A stretch of DNA of 64,000 nt from Leishmania mexicana MHOM/GT/2001/U1103 (taxonomy: Eukaryota > Euglenozoa > Kinetoplastea > Trypanosomatida > Trypanosomatidae), in the NCBI RefSeq assembly GCF_000234665.1, contig NC_018335.1:744001-808000 (forward strand). The letters are read 5' to 3'. This document shows positions 43,800 to 54,680 of the stretch, in pieces (the first letter of the stretch is position 1; each line of letters starts with the position of its first letter). The notes beneath the pieces are model-generated. The model ran no database searches. It was given only the letters and a program-made list of their open reading frames with translations, and was not told where the DNA came from. The position numbers were made by a program, and so were the translations under genes.

Positions 43800-46616
43800 T
43801 CACTTTTGCAATACGGGCTGCCGGCTTGATGCGGGACGTGTCGTGAACGTCGTGAGATACCTGCAGAGTCGCTGGATGCTATGCCGCGTCGCAGCGCATT
43901 TCTCCGCATCTTTTGTTACATCAATGCACGATGACGGCGACAGCGATGAGTTCGCCGTTACATCACCGCTGCCGCCGCCGCCGGTATCGCGCCTCCCCTC
44001 TGTGCCTTTTGCGTGATCGCGAGGGAAGGCAGACTTTTTAGAGGGTATGCTGCGCACTAAGCTCTGCAGCAGCTGAACGGTGCGCACATCTGCCAGATCT
44101 GCCACCGGCTCCCCAACGATACCTGTCGAGCCGGCCACCGACGTTGCCAGGGAGTCCGCCATACGGCTAGCACTGCGCTTTGACTCTGCAGCAGTGCTGC
44201 CATGCCTGGCGTAAGTGTGTGATCCCAGCCGCGGAAACATGACTCGACCAGTCGCATCATCCGCGGTGGTGGCCGCATCCATGATCACGTACGAGGATGA
44301 GCAGCGGTGAACCGAGTCGAAAGAGATGAAGCTGGCCGGATGCGAGGTCGACGCCCGCGCTGCCTCCGTAGCCAGATCGTCACCTCCGCTTCCCAGGTCG
44401 ACCGACACCGAGGCGCCGACACGCGAGAAAGAATGCTGCTGCTCTGCTGAACGCTCTCGCAGCTGTTGTTGCTGAGGCTGGTGCTGCATCATCACCTGCT
44501 CTGCACGCTGGCATAGGTACTTCTTGCGGGCGTACGGGTTGCACCACGAGCGAGCAACGCGCTGTTCAATGAGTCGCAGCGACGAGGACGTCGGTGGCTG
44601 ATGAGCGCGCGCATAGATGGAAAGCAACGGCGGAGATGGCGTGCGCGGCGACAAGGTGGTTGGCGGCCGTGACGTGGCATCACTTCTAACTCTGAAACTC
44701 TGCGTGCCTCCACGGTGGGAATTCCGCAGTGTGGACGAAAGTCCGGGCGTGATGGCTGTCGTCGCCTCCGAGGAGGATGCTTCCACTGCCGTAGTAGCGA
44801 TGATGCCAACCTCGACGCATACGGGAAGTGTCGTGGTGTACGGAAATGAAATACTGAGACTGTCATCAGGCACAATCGTCCCAGTCGCATCCATATTAGG
44901 CCCCGCGTCCATCAGCGTCGGCTCCAACACTTTCGCGTTAGAGGTGGAGAGGTACACTAGCGCCGCTCCACTGCCGATTCCCTCCACTGAGCTCGACACC
45001 TGAGAGGTGCCATCACCGTAGAAAGAGTCCCTGCGGTGAAGCAAGTGCACCTCCCAAAGGTAGCAGCGTCTGCTAATCTCACGAAGACGATGCAGCACCG
45101 ACACCTTCGCCTCCTCCACTGTCTTCACCTTCTGCTCATGTGCCGTTAGCGACTCTCTCAAGAGGAGCGCCTGCTCGCGCAGACTGTTCACCTCGTACGC
45201 GCCGCCATCAAGTAAAGCCGCTTCGCCCAACTGGAAGTGACGGAGATGCCGCTGCGCCGTGTCAAGGCAGCGTTCAGCCTGTGCAATCCACTTCTGCAGC
45301 GATTCCAGGTGGGGGCGCAGCACCACTGGATCCGCGCGTGAGCGGAAGGTTATCGCGACACACACTTCGTCCGCAATGTGTGCGATGCAGGCGATGCTGT
45401 TGCTGAGGTACTCCAGTGTGACCGCAAATGCGTTCGTGCTGAACATTTGCAAGGGTTCAGGGGGACGGTAGGTCGCGTCCCGTTCAAGCCACGTCGACCC
45501 TGGCAGCTCTGTCGCTGTAGTGCCCTTTGTGACGCTTCTACCAACCGTCGGGTGCTGGGCCAGAAAAGATGCATGGTGGACGTCGAGCATCTCCTTCAAG
45601 GCTGACCGCAGCTCTTGGATCATCTCCGCCTTCCTTTTCTCCTCCGTTGAAGAGGCAGGGTGCCGGTTGGCATTGTCATCCGTCACTAGGCCGCCAAAGT
45701 CCTCGGCCGTGTGCGCCCTAGAGATCCCATCTGCCTCCTCGAGGGAGGTCGAGTCGCTCTGTTGGATCAAGCGCTGCTCCACGGCGGCGGTGGTCTCTTC
45801 GCTGAGCTCCAGGATCGCTTGCTGAATCCCGCGCATCTTGATCAGAGTGTCGCTCTTCTCTTGCATCTGTTGCTGTAGTTGTTGTTTAATGTCCAACGCA
45901 CCCTCGAACGCTAGCCCGATATCGGCATTTGGTAACGGTGCAGGGTTGTTCTTGTCGGGTGATGCCGCGGCAGCATCGACTGGCGACGCTGGATCGGAGG
46001 GAAGGCCTGGTATAGATGACGTGCCGCCAGCAGCGTCTACCCCTGTCCTCGACGCTGCCTTCTCGCCCGCCGCTTTTGCGTCATCAAAGCCCGCTGCGCT
46101 TCTCTGATTCGCCTGGGCCTGCTGGAACGGTTGCTGCTGCTGCTCAAAAAGTTTCTGCCGGCCACGATACGCCTGCGACAGCACCCGCTGCTCCTCCTCC
46201 ATCTGTACAACATCCTGCACCTGACGGCGCATGCGCGCGGAGAGAGCGGCCGCCTTCTGCACAATCTTTCGTCTGCTCGTATATCCGGCAAGCAGCACTG
46301 TGCCCGTGTACGCCGGAGGCGCCGGGTAGGCGGTGGAGGGCGTCGGCACCAATAACTTGCCAGGCGCTGCCGTGGGGCCAGCAAAGCTGACCGTGGTACC
46401 GCCGGCCGCCATTACAGGTGGCGGGACCGTCTTCTTAGTTGCAGTACTACCATGTGTCTTTGCTAGCCGCAGTGGCCCCCTCTGTACATGTGTAGATACT
46501 ACAGAGTCAGGAGCTACAGAAACTGCGTGTGGCGTTTGAAGCAAGCCATCGCCGTACCGGGGCTGCGTCGACCGCTGACCGGCTGCGTGCTCAGCGGCCA
46601 ATGGTGCCTTTCGCAT
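43800..46616 (-). CDS. Hypothetical protein, 938 aa, helical centre with Ser/Gln-rich flanks
   Basis: I do not recognise this protein. The ATG at 46616 opens a long frame with coding-like composition. Residues about 110-170 form a basic helix ending in a Gln run. About 235-350 is Glu/Gln-rich helix. Residues about 385-530 look like a globular or coiled helical core (EYLSNSIACIAHIADEVCV, ESLQKWIAQAERCLDTAQRH, TVEEAKVSVLHRLREISRRC). The last 400 residues are Ser/Thr/Ala-rich and probably disordered, with a Gln/His-rich patch near 700. No membrane span or catalytic motif is visible. A cytoskeletal role is possible but unsupported. Confidence 0.8.
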   Translation of the reverse strand: MRKAPLAAEHAAGQRSTQPRYGDGLLQTPHAVSVAPDSVVSTHVQRGPLRLAKTHGSTATKKTVPPPVMAAGGTTVSFAGPTAAPGKLLVPTPSTAYPAPPAYTGTVLLAGYTSRRKIVQKAAALSARMRRQVQDVVQMEEEQRVLSQAYRGRQKLFEQQQQPFQQAQANQRSAAGFDDAKAAGEKAASRTGVDAAGGTSSIPGLPSDPASPVDAAAASPDKNNPAPLPNADIGLAFEGALDIKQQLQQQMQEKSDTLIKMRGIQQAILELSEETTAAVEQRLIQQSDSTSLEEADGISRAHTAEDFGGLVTDDNANRHPASSTEEKRKAEMIQELRSALKEMLDVHHASFLAQHPTVGRSVTKGTTATELPGSTWLERDATYRPPEPLQMFSTNAFAVTLEYLSNSIACIAHIADEVCVAITFRSRADPVVLRPHLESLQKWIAQAERCLDTAQRHLRHFQLGEAALLDGGAYEVNSLREQALLLRESLTAHEQKVKTVEEAKVSVLHRLREISRRCYLWEVHLLHRRDSFYGDGTSQVSSSVEGIGSGAALVYLSTSNAKVLEPTLMDAGPNMDATGTIVPDDSLSISFPYTTTLPVCVEVGIIATTAVEASSSEATTAITPGLSSTLRNSHRGGTQSFRVRSDATSRPPTTLSPRTPSPPLLSIYARAHQPPTSSSLRLIEQRVARSWCNPYARKKYLCQRAEQVMMQHQPQQQQLRERSAEQQHSFSRVGASVSVDLGSGGDDLATEAARASTSHPASFISFDSVHRCSSSYVIMDAATTADDATGRVMFPRLGSHTYARHGSTAAESKRSASRMADSLATSVAGSTGIVGEPVADLADVRTVQLLQSLVRSIPSKKSAFPRDHAKGTEGRRDTGGGGSGDVTANSSLSPSSCIDVTKDAEKCAATRHSIQRLCRYLTTFTTRPASSRQPVLQK

Positions 46617-48094
46617 TCCTCTTCGCCAAGTTCAGCAACAGCCGGAGAGGTAATGGGAGAACTCCTCACGAAATACTTCGCGCCAACAGCTGTAGGAACG
46701 TGTATGCGTTCGTATGAGTACCTTCGTGCCTGAGAGCGCGTGACAGCACAGCCATCACAGATACCCGGAGAGGCTAAGATTGAATGCGGGGTGGTTGCCG
46801 AGCAGAGACCGGTAAGAATACAAAAAATAAAAACGAAAGCAGAGACAATTGAGAAGGCCACAGCGAACACCAAGTCATGCAGAGAGACTTGCGCACCACG
46901 CACACACATACACTCACGACAGCAAAGGTGAAAGAACGCTGTTCGACCAGAAGCCGTGCGGAGAAGTCAACAACAGGCAACATAAGACAGCCTAACAAGG
47001 TCCAGGAAATGCGGTACCGTAATCGTACGCAATGTGCGGCGGTTTCTTTCTTTTTTTCCGTTCACCTAGGTTTGTTTGTCTGTTTCCGCGTGCACGAGCC
47101 CATCGTGCCTTGCTGCAAACCTGCGCACTGTACCGCGTTCCCCATGCACACCATGGCTGTCAGGGATAATCATCATAGCAATCAGCAAAAGTCACAGACG
47201 AGAAAGTGAGCATCCTCGTCATTGCCGTATCGAGCTTGTACATGGAGTGCCGATGCGCCGAAGATACTCGCACGCACACACACAAACATATATACGCGCG
47301 CAAGCGGTATCTCGCTTTCGCCTCCAGCGCGTGTCCGTGTCTCTCCCATAAAACATGAGCTAAGCGCCACCCTACCCCCTGGCCCGTCACCCACCCCGCA
47401 TCGCCTGGTGCGAAGCAGCGTGAGGCACACGTGCTGCAGCAACGCGCCGACTCAGCCATCTCAGCACGGCCTCTGCCTCGAGCTCTACCCACCACCGCAG
47501 CCTCGCAGGTCGCCTCGCAGGCCGCTCCCCCATCATGCCGGTCGCCACACGGTGCGTCCGCCATCGGGGGCGACACTCAGGCTCCCCACGCTAGTGGCCA
47601 CCTAGGGACGGCTGGGGGATGCCTTCGAGTCACGCTGACACTCTGCCTAATCATATGGATTAGCGCAAGCGTGTGCACCGCTGCGGCTCGCTCTGCCGCA
47701 GCCCCATCCAGAACCTGGCCGCTCACACCAGTCGCGATGCACCGCTCAGGCCTTCCCCCTACGTCGCACGCACTCAACTCTGCCACCAGCAGAGGTGGCT
47801 GGGCGTTGGAAGGGGATAGGGGGGCTGCCTGGCGTTTCTCCCACAGCGGGGAATGCACTGGGGCCCGAGATACCACGCATTGAGAGGTGTCCATCGCCAT
47901 GAGGAGCGCACACCGTCGTGAAAAGGCGAACACTCATCAATCGGAGCCCACAGAAAAATAGAAAGGGCTGAATGCGCCGGCCTTGCTGCCACGCACACGC
48001 GCAGGGTCACCCCCACCCACCCCCGGCAGAGACCACGGAGCCACCCACTCCGACGACGACACTACCTCCAGCCTTATCTGTTGATCTTTGCAAC
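46617..48094. other. Intergenic spacer, 1.5 kb, with young SIDER-like copy
   Basis: No gene is seen. The SIDER-like copy at 47321-47901 ends about 190 bp from the stop codon of the 91-residue gene and is therefore very probably inside that gene's 3'UTR. The left portion holds 5' signals of the 938-residue gene. Confidence 0.6.
47321..47901 (-). mobile_element. SIDER-like retroposon copy, young, longest form
   Basis: It is nearly identical to the 53.6-54.2 kb copy over ~580 bp, including a left extension CCTCCAGCGCGTGTCCGTGT and onward through TCTCTCCCATAAAACATGAGC that the 39 kb copy lacks. At the right end the match runs through CATTGAGAGGTG to CCATCGCCATG. One G is missing from the G run near 47565 compared with the other copies. 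The sharp loss of similarity just outside these limits marks the likely element ends. Confidence 0.85.
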
Positions 48095-48370
48095 TTACTT
48101 ATCCGTGGAGGCGTTCTCGATCTCCTGTTGCTTGTAATACGGATTGAAATGTTTCGGCATCGACGACACGGAAGTCGCCATGGGGGTACCGCTGACCCCG
48201 CCTTGGCCGCCGAGTTGATGCTGGCGCAGCCGCTCCGCCTCACGCATCCGCTCCTCCTTCAAGCTATCCACAACGGTGCGCAGCTGGGCGGTGGAGTGAC
48301 GATTCCATGCAGTGAGGAAGATGATGGCCACTGAGCCCCAAAAGTAAATCTTGCCCGCGGTGAGACGCAT
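48095..48370 (-). CDS. Small single-span membrane protein, 91 aa (possible PET117-like)
   Basis: The ATG at 48370 gives MRLTAGKIYFWGSVAIIFLTAW, a short N-terminus leading straight into one hydrophobic span (about 8-22). A charged helix follows (LRTVVDSLKEERMREAERLR), then a Gly/Ser-rich tail ending KHFNPYYKQQEIENASTDK. The layout of a K-x-x-x-x-x-S-V membrane segment followed by a charged helix with 'ER' repeats resembles the mitochondrial cytochrome-oxidase assembly factor PET117. The similarity is short and I would not rely on it. Other small inner-membrane proteins are equally possible. Its putative 3'UTR carries a young SIDER-like repeat. Confidence 0.65.
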   Translation of the reverse strand: MRLTAGKIYFWGSVAIIFLTAWNRHSTAQLRTVVDSLKEERMREAERLRQHQLGGQGGVSGTPMATSVSSMPKHFNPYYKQQEIENASTDK

Positions 48371-49058
48371 TGTTCGCGATGGTGTGATTTCGGCACGCCT
48401 ATTCGAGCTGAGAAGCGACCAAGGAGATGGCTACGGGGCGGAGGAGCTCGAGCTCACTGGCTCCTTAGCAAACCTTGCACTTGCTGTGTCGCCGCGATCG
48501 GCGGCACCTGCAATGGCAGACTTTACATGAACGATGCGGTGAGAAATGGTGCCCATGCCGCGCTCACGTCAACGGCGTCGCAAAGCCGTAGCGGGAGGGA
48601 GACAGGGGCATAGAGGGAGAGCGAGGAGGAAGCGCGAGAGAGACAACAATACGAGCACAAAGGGAGATCAATGGACACGAAGGAAAATAAGGCATTGGTG
48701 TGCAGCGTGCAGACGCCATCATGCTCGAGCTGGACGGGGTACCGACGGAGGAACACCTCTGTCCGCGCGCATCGCCGGCGACTCTAGCGGTGCACTCGCA
48801 CGAGCGAGGGAAGGGTACACTCCTTTACCAGGAAGCCGAGTAGAAAAAACGCCCTTGTGTAACGCGGGAAAACGGGGGAGTGAATTACCGTTTGCCGGTT
48901 GAGCGAAGCGCATGTTTGAAAAAAAAATGCACCGCAACGCGACGACAAGGCGGAGCAGCCGACCCTTGTGTGCCTGTCTGCCTGTGTGTCTGTGTTGCAT
49001 CCGATTCCTTTATACAAGCCTAAACCGTATCGAGAAGGAGATGCGCAACGGGGCGTCC
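48371..49058. other. Intergenic spacer, 0.7 kb
   Basis: No gene is seen. Plus-strand purine-rich DNA at about 48590-48690 (GGGAGGGAGACAGG and following) is a candidate splice tract for the 91-residue gene. The rest is probably 3'UTR of the ABC transporter gene. Confidence 0.55.
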
Positions 49059-51254
49059 TCACCGCACCTCTGCTGCGCTCCCCGACAGATTGATAACTTT
49101 GTCCGCCACCGCCGCCACACGGTGGTCGTGAGTCGAAATGAGAACCGTCTTGTGATGGGTGTCACGCAGCTCCTTGATGGCCTCCAGCAGCACCTCCACG
49201 GCGCTTCGGTCAAGTCCAGTGGTAGGTTCATCTAGGAGGACAAGCGAGTAGTCGTCCGTCCGCGCCAACATTCGAGCCAAGACAATGCGCTGCAGCTGGC
49301 CACCGCTGAACTGCGGGTGATCGACACTCTCGATGAAGGTGCTAAACGGGTTGCTCAGGAAGTTTGCGCAGCCACTCTTAACCGCCGCGTCCGTAACGCG
49401 GCGCTGCAGCTCTGCGAAAGTCGCTGCGGCAGTGGGCGACTGAGGAACGCCACTCGATGGCATGGTGGGTTTTAACGCACTCACTTCAGTCGTACTAGTG
49501 CCAAAGCTGGATAGGTTGGTGAGCAAGATGTTCTCTGCCACTGTGCCGATAAAGATGGCGTGCTGCTGCTCCAACAGCACGGCTCGACGCTGCGTGCGCA
49601 CCGTGCCTGTGTGAGGCCGCACCAGACCACACAGAAGCCGCAGACAGGTGCTCTTCCCACAGCCGCTGGGACCGTAAAGGACCGTGATACCCCCAACGAG
49701 AGCCGTCAAGCTCACCTGCGACACGCCGTTATTGTGCTGACTGCCCATGGCGGTGCTCAGCTCCTGCTCCCACGAGGCGACGGCCTCGCCTGCGCCAGCG
49801 GCGCCACCAATCTCACTGAGGAAAGCCGGCACCGCTGGATACGAGAAGCTGACGTGGTCCAAAGCTACGTCTGCTGTGGCGGACTCCTGCACGTCGACCA
49901 CAGCCGCCTCCGAGGCCGCGGCGCAGCCCTCTCCCGCGGTCACCGCGAGCGGCTCCGAGTACCAGCGCAGCATCGCATCCAGCGTCTTGAGACGCCCGAG
50001 TGTGGCGCGCAGCTCGCTCACTGCGGATGAAAGCGACGCGAGCGTGCTTACAAAGGATTGGAAGCACGCAAAGTACAAAATTGTGTGCCGCATGTCGAGC
50101 TGGCCCTTCTGCTGGTAGTAGTTCGACAGTCCAAGCGCCACGACCAGGATGAGGCGGGTGAGGGCGGAGCTGACGGCGGTGTAGCCGTGGATGCTGCAGT
50201 TGAGACCGTTTGTCAGCCGCCACAACTGCGCCGCTCGGTCTTCCATGCGGTCCAGCACGAAATTGCTGCAACCAAAGACGAGCACGGTCTGACTGCGCTG
50301 GAGGATGTTCGCGATGTACGCCTGCACGTTCGCCTCCTCTGCCGTTAGGCGGCTGCCCTGGCGGTGCAACGAGATCCCTTGAAGAAAGAAGAGACACTGA
50401 ATCCCCACCACACCGACCAGAATGGTCAGGGTGAGTTGGTAGGAGAGGAAGAGCATTACGGCAAAGAAGCCCACAATGTACATCACTTGAGAAAGCACGT
50501 TCGTGAGCAGCTCGCCGGTCGTCTCGCTCAAGGCCCGTCCACTGGCGGTGATCAGCTGCGCCAGCTTCACCGCGTTCACGACTGCGACGCGCTCGGGGTG
50601 TGGGGTATGCAGGATACGCTGCACGCTATCCTTCGTCAAGGCATTTTGCGCTCCCGATCCCGCGTAGTACGCGGCAAGGTGGGCGAGCAGGGAAGTGAAG
50701 TGGTAGCATATGATCGCCACTGACATGAGGAGGCAGCGGCAGAGAATCCCTTCGGCGTAGGGGGATAGCGACACCGCAGGCTCCGCACCATCGCCGACGG
50801 CGACGGCACCACGCAGAAAGGTGAAGAACATTGGAAGCAGTGGCTTGAAGATGCGCTCGCTGAGCGGACCAAGGCCTAGGAAGGAGAACTGATCCGCTCC
50901 AGCTCCCGCGCCCTCTGCGGGCATCCCAAGTCCCGAAGTCGCCGCTGCTGCCTCCAGTGATGTGGCGCTAGAGCTCACCGCAGTGGGTGAGGCACTGTCT
51001 ATCGTCTTTGTGATCGTCCTCATACCGTACGATACTATCTCTTCGGCGAGGGCAGGAATCGAAATGCTCAGCAGCGTCGCACAAGTCATGAAGAGGCCGG
51101 ACGCGAGTATGACACGCTGCTGGCATGTCATGTAGCTGTAGGCAAACCGCAGGAGGTGCAGTGCACCGACAGCCTCACCAGCCGGGGCCGTCGTCGGGGA
51201 CGCCACCACCCGTGCCGATGGTGACGCTGACTCTGGGTACTTCGCAGAGGACAT
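49059..51254 (-). CDS. ABC transporter, half-size (TMD-NBD), ABCB-type
   Basis: A 731-residue half-transporter. Hydrophobic spans are visible at about residues 46-72, 170-195, 255-295 (probably two) and 362-378, forming one membrane domain. The C-terminal ATPase domain has Walker A GPSGCGKST at about 527-535 and a Q-loop region VLLEQQHAIFIGTVAENIL. The signature FSGGQLQRIVLARML lies near 645, Walker B LVLLDEPTTGLD near 670, and the switch histidine is in STHDHR near 707. All catalytic elements look intact, so it should pump, as a dimer. Membrane domain first and the GTVAENI block are typical of the B family (TAP/MDR/ATM1-like). Odd: a Ser/Pro/Thr-rich insertion (about 575-605) between Q-loop and signature. 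Substrate and membrane are not evident; no clear mitochondrial presequence is visible. Confidence 0.92.
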   Translation of the reverse strand: MSSAKYPESASPSARVVASPTTAPAGEAVGALHLLRFAYSYMTCQQRVILASGLFMTCATLLSISIPALAEEIVSYGMRTITKTIDSASPTAVSSSATSLEAAAATSGLGMPAEGAGAGADQFSFLGLGPLSERIFKPLLPMFFTFLRGAVAVGDGAEPAVSLSPYAEGILCRCLLMSVAIICYHFTSLLAHLAAYYAGSGAQNALTKDSVQRILHTPHPERVAVVNAVKLAQLITASGRALSETTGELLTNVLSQVMYIVGFFAVMLFLSYQLTLTILVGVVGIQCLFFLQGISLHRQGSRLTAEEANVQAYIANILQRSQTVLVFGCSNFVLDRMEDRAAQLWRLTNGLNCSIHGYTAVSSALTRLILVVALGLSNYYQQKGQLDMRHTILYFACFQSFVSTLASLSSAVSELRATLGRLKTLDAMLRWYSEPLAVTAGEGCAAASEAAVVDVQESATADVALDHVSFSYPAVPAFLSEIGGAAGAGEAVASWEQELSTAMGSQHNNGVSQVSLTALVGGITVLYGPSGCGKSTCLRLLCGLVRPHTGTVRTQRRAVLLEQQHAIFIGTVAENILLTNLSSFGTSTTEVSALKPTMPSSGVPQSPTAAATFAELQRRVTDAAVKSGCANFLSNPFSTFIESVDHPQFSGGQLQRIVLARMLARTDDYSLVLLDEPTTGLDRSAVEVLLEAIKELRDTHHKTVLISTHDHRVAAVADKVINLSGSAAEVR

Positions 51255-54200
51255 GGCAAAGGTTCCTGCACAGATAAAGCGGGTGTGGGTGGGGGTGCGT
51301 AATTGGATGCCAGCCTGCAGAGAGGGAGCAACAGGATCACGAACAGGGAAAACACAAAATCAAAGGCGGCAAGAGAGTGAGCGGGGAGAGAGTGACGGAA
51401 GCGCATGTCCCAGCCCATCAGAGGTGTCTCTTTGGCCAGGCCGGCGCCGGAGCGGTGGCACAAATGCGAGGGAAGAAATGGTCCGCCAAAGCACGGTGAA
51501 TCCGAATGTTCTTGCTTGCCCACAGATGAGTGTGAACATCAGCGATGCTGGGTAATCGGGGGGGGGGGGGGGCAGTGTGCGCAAGCACAAGAAAAAGGCA
51601 CACACCAGAAAGCCCCATGACGACGTGCGTTGCTTTTCTTGTTTCTTCGTTGCATGTCGCTGTACCCATTCGCCCTTGAACCGCTTCGTTGTCGCAGAGT
51701 CCGCCTATGCAAGACACGCATACGCAGCGTGATGCACTTTCTTCCGGCTAAAAAACGGCGTTGCACAGCTGCTTCATGCGCGAAGCCCTCTTCTCTTGGA
51801 AAAAGAACACATAACGCCCGAGTCCCGCGGGAGAGATAGAGACCCAGGCTGACACTTCCTGAGCGAGGAGCGACCACATGGCCACACACCTACCCACACG
51901 TGCACATGCGCACACACACGCACGCCAATCAGGGGTCTCAGAAGGTAAATAATGGTATCATGATCACGAGGTGAGTCAATCGCAAATTGCTATGTCAATG
52001 TCAATGCATCATGCCCCGTGCATCGTGTGCGCCTTACGCAAGAGACACCAGACATTCAGCCGCACTCCTTTGCAGCTCTAATCTGCCGAAACGGACACAG
52101 CGAGGACGTCGAACAGTGTCCGCCCCGCCCCCCTCAGCACCACCACCACTACCCCCGACCTTCAACCCTGGCGCAACCCGGCTCATAAGTCATTATAGCC
52201 GTCATCGACTAGTAGGCAATAAAGCAATGCGAAGAGGTCTCAGAGAACCGAAAACCGCTCCTACCGCGGCACATCCTGTCCTATACCTGCTATCTTCGCA
52301 TCTTTCATCGCAGAAAAGGGGCATTCACAAGAGTCGCTAGAGGCGAAACGTCCGCAGAGGATGCAAGAACCAGAGCACAGGCGTGCACTACCGAGACATG
52401 TAAACAGACACATCGTGCGTACTCAGGATATAGCCAGGTGAGTACTTCCCTTTCCTTAGCCAGCGTGCGTGAGAGAGGCGTGAGAGAGAGACGAAGCGAG
52501 CGAGTTGCGCTGAGGTCCTTAGCGAGTTTGCATATTCGTCCCAGCCCATTCGGCTGCTGGAGTGTGTGCAGCTGCGCCACTGGCACCGAAGCCATGTCGG
52601 CGGGAATAGAGTGCGCTCTCTTGTACAGGAGCACGGATGCGCGTATACGATGTGTTTGCTTGTACCGGCGAGGGTTCGATGTCACCTGCCCTTCGATCTT
52701 CCTGTCCCACCGGGTGGAGACGTGAAGGGGAAGATCGGGATGGGAGGCGGGACATACTATGAAGACACAGACCGTAGAAATGACGAGCGAGAAGGCACCA
52801 TAAGCTCCGCGGGGCCCATGTGCAGCAAAGACGGAAACTGGACGCAGCACTGGCAAGTGGGGGAGGGGGGGGGGCACAAAGTCACGGCCTCCCCTGGACA
52901 ACCAAAACTCGATCGTCCCTCCCCCCTCCTCGTCGAGCCGCGCCGTCATGTCCGTAGAACAGCGCGCGAAGATAAACATAGCAGAGCAAACACAGGAGGG
53001 CAACTACTCATGTTCGTCCCCCACCACCCGACAGGGACCGGCACCCTCACTGGCTGGCCTACGAAGACAGAGGTGGTAGTGATGAGGAGGAGAGAGAGGT
53101 AACTTAGGAGCCTTGCCCGCATACCCTTTCCACGGCACGCCTACAATATATAAGGTGCCAGCACCTATTCTAGCACACGTGGCACAAAAGACAGACAGAC
53201 GCACAAGGAAAAAAAACCAGCAAAGCATACGCGCCAAAGAAGGAAACCAGAGCGCTGCCACACACTCGCGCCATCTCACGAAGGCGCCGCTGAGATGCAT
53301 AGATGCGTGAAGAAATGACGGAACATGGAGCGCCGACTCAGATCCCGTGTGCGTTCCCATCTACCAGTGCACCTGTACGTGCAAATCCCCATACATCTGC
53401 GTGTGCGTGTCTGCGTACCACCCGAAGCAAGGAGACGTGGATGCGTAAGCTGTGGTGCGACACAAAGCGCCGCATACATGGAGAGAGAGATCGCAGCACT
53501 CATCAGACGCTCCGTCCGCTTTCACACAAAGAGAAGGAGAGTGAGACACAAGACGTCGCCGGATTACGCAGAGAGGAGGGTAACAAGTCGACAAGCATCA
53601 AGGAAAGTCTTTCTCCTCCAGCGCGTGTCCGTGTCTCTCCCATAAAACATGAGCTAAGCGCCACCCTACCCCCTGGCCCGTCACCCACCCCGCATCGCCT
53701 GGTGCGAAGCAGCGTGAGGCACACGTGCTGCAGCAACGCGCCGACTCAGCCATCTCAGCACGGCCTCTGCCTCGAGCTCTACCCACCACCGCAGCCTCGC
53801 AGGTCGCCTCGCAGGCCGCTCCCCCATCATGCCGGTCGCCACACGGTGCGTCCGCCATCGGGGGGCGACACTCAGGCTCCCCACGCTAGTGGCCACCTAG
53901 GGACGGCTGGGGGATGCCTTCGAGTCACGCTGACACTCTGCCTAATCATATGGATTAGCGCAAGCGTGTGCACCGCTGCGGCTCGCTCTGCCGCAGCCCC
54001 ATCCAGAACCTGGCCGCTCACACCAGTCGCGATGCACCGCTCAGGCCTTCCCCCTACGTCGCACGCACTCAACTCTGCCACCAGCAGAGGTGGCTGGGCG
54101 TTGGAAGGGGATAGGGGGGCTGCCTGGCGTTTCTCCCACAGCGGGGAATGCACTGGGGCCCGAGATACCACGCATTGAGAGGTGCCCATCGCCATGGGGG

Positions 54201-54680
54201 GTCTCACAACAAAAAAAAAACGAAGAGCTAGCAAGCAAAGGGCGGAGAAGGTCGCTCACGAAAGATACCAAGACGATACCGAAAGGAAGAGCAAACAAGA
54301 TGGGTTTCGGCCAGCAGCCCCGACATGCACACACGCACACGTTGACAAGCACTGCTAGCAAGTTTTCCTTCTTTGAGCGATTCGTGCGGCCTCAACCCCC
54401 TCCCCCTTTCGTCCACTTCCTCCTCGGGTGCCTTCAGCCCTTCAGTTTCATGGAGCCAAGCAGATGGCGCTCTGCACGCCTCATCTGCTTTACCCCGTTG
54501 TTTTCCGTCTCTGAATCGCGTCTCGCCGTTTTCACCCACTCCCACTTCTTGACCCTTCGGTTGACGTCGAGCAAAGCCGCTTCCCACCACAGCAGCTCTC
54601 ACACGCACGCTGCCTCTCCCCCCTCACCCTTCGCTACCCCGCCCACACACACATACACGCTTCTCCTTTCGCCAACAATC
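51255..54680. other. Long intergenic spacer, 3.4 kb, with young SIDER-like copy
   Basis: No gene is accepted. A G run (about 51559-51573) gives a poly-C tract in the transcript. The SIDER-like copy at 53615-54196 lies roughly 490 bp from the stop codon of the adenylyltransferase gene, so probably in its 3'UTR. Minus-strand frames up to 232 codons (52305-53003) lack domain content. Confidence 0.6.
53615..54196 (-). mobile_element. SIDER-like retroposon copy, young, longest form
   Basis: This copy serves as the reference for the others because it keeps both ends: CCTCCAGCGCGTGTCCG at left and GAGGTGCCCATCGCCATG at right. It contains the central blocks GCATCGCCTGGTGCGAAGC, GCAACGCGCCGACTCAGCC, CATCATGCCGGTCGCCAC, AATCATATGGATTAGCGC and CACCAGCAGAGGTGGCTGG. 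I found about one to three single-base differences from each of the 39 and 47 kb copies over ~0.5 kb. The long plus-strand frame through it is a chance by-product. Confidence 0.85.

Noticed and set aside
52305..53003. 232-codon minus-strand frame
   Set aside because: No recognisable motif, mixed composition, and no coding-like third-position bias that I could see. It lies in a spacer between the ABC transporter and a SIDER-like repeat.
53303..54178. 291-codon plus-strand frame over the 54 kb repeat, and its shorter equivalents at 20.7, 39 and 47 kb
   Set aside because: The frame recurs only because the repeat is nearly identical. It is antisense to transcription and broken by a one-base indel in the 47 kb copy.
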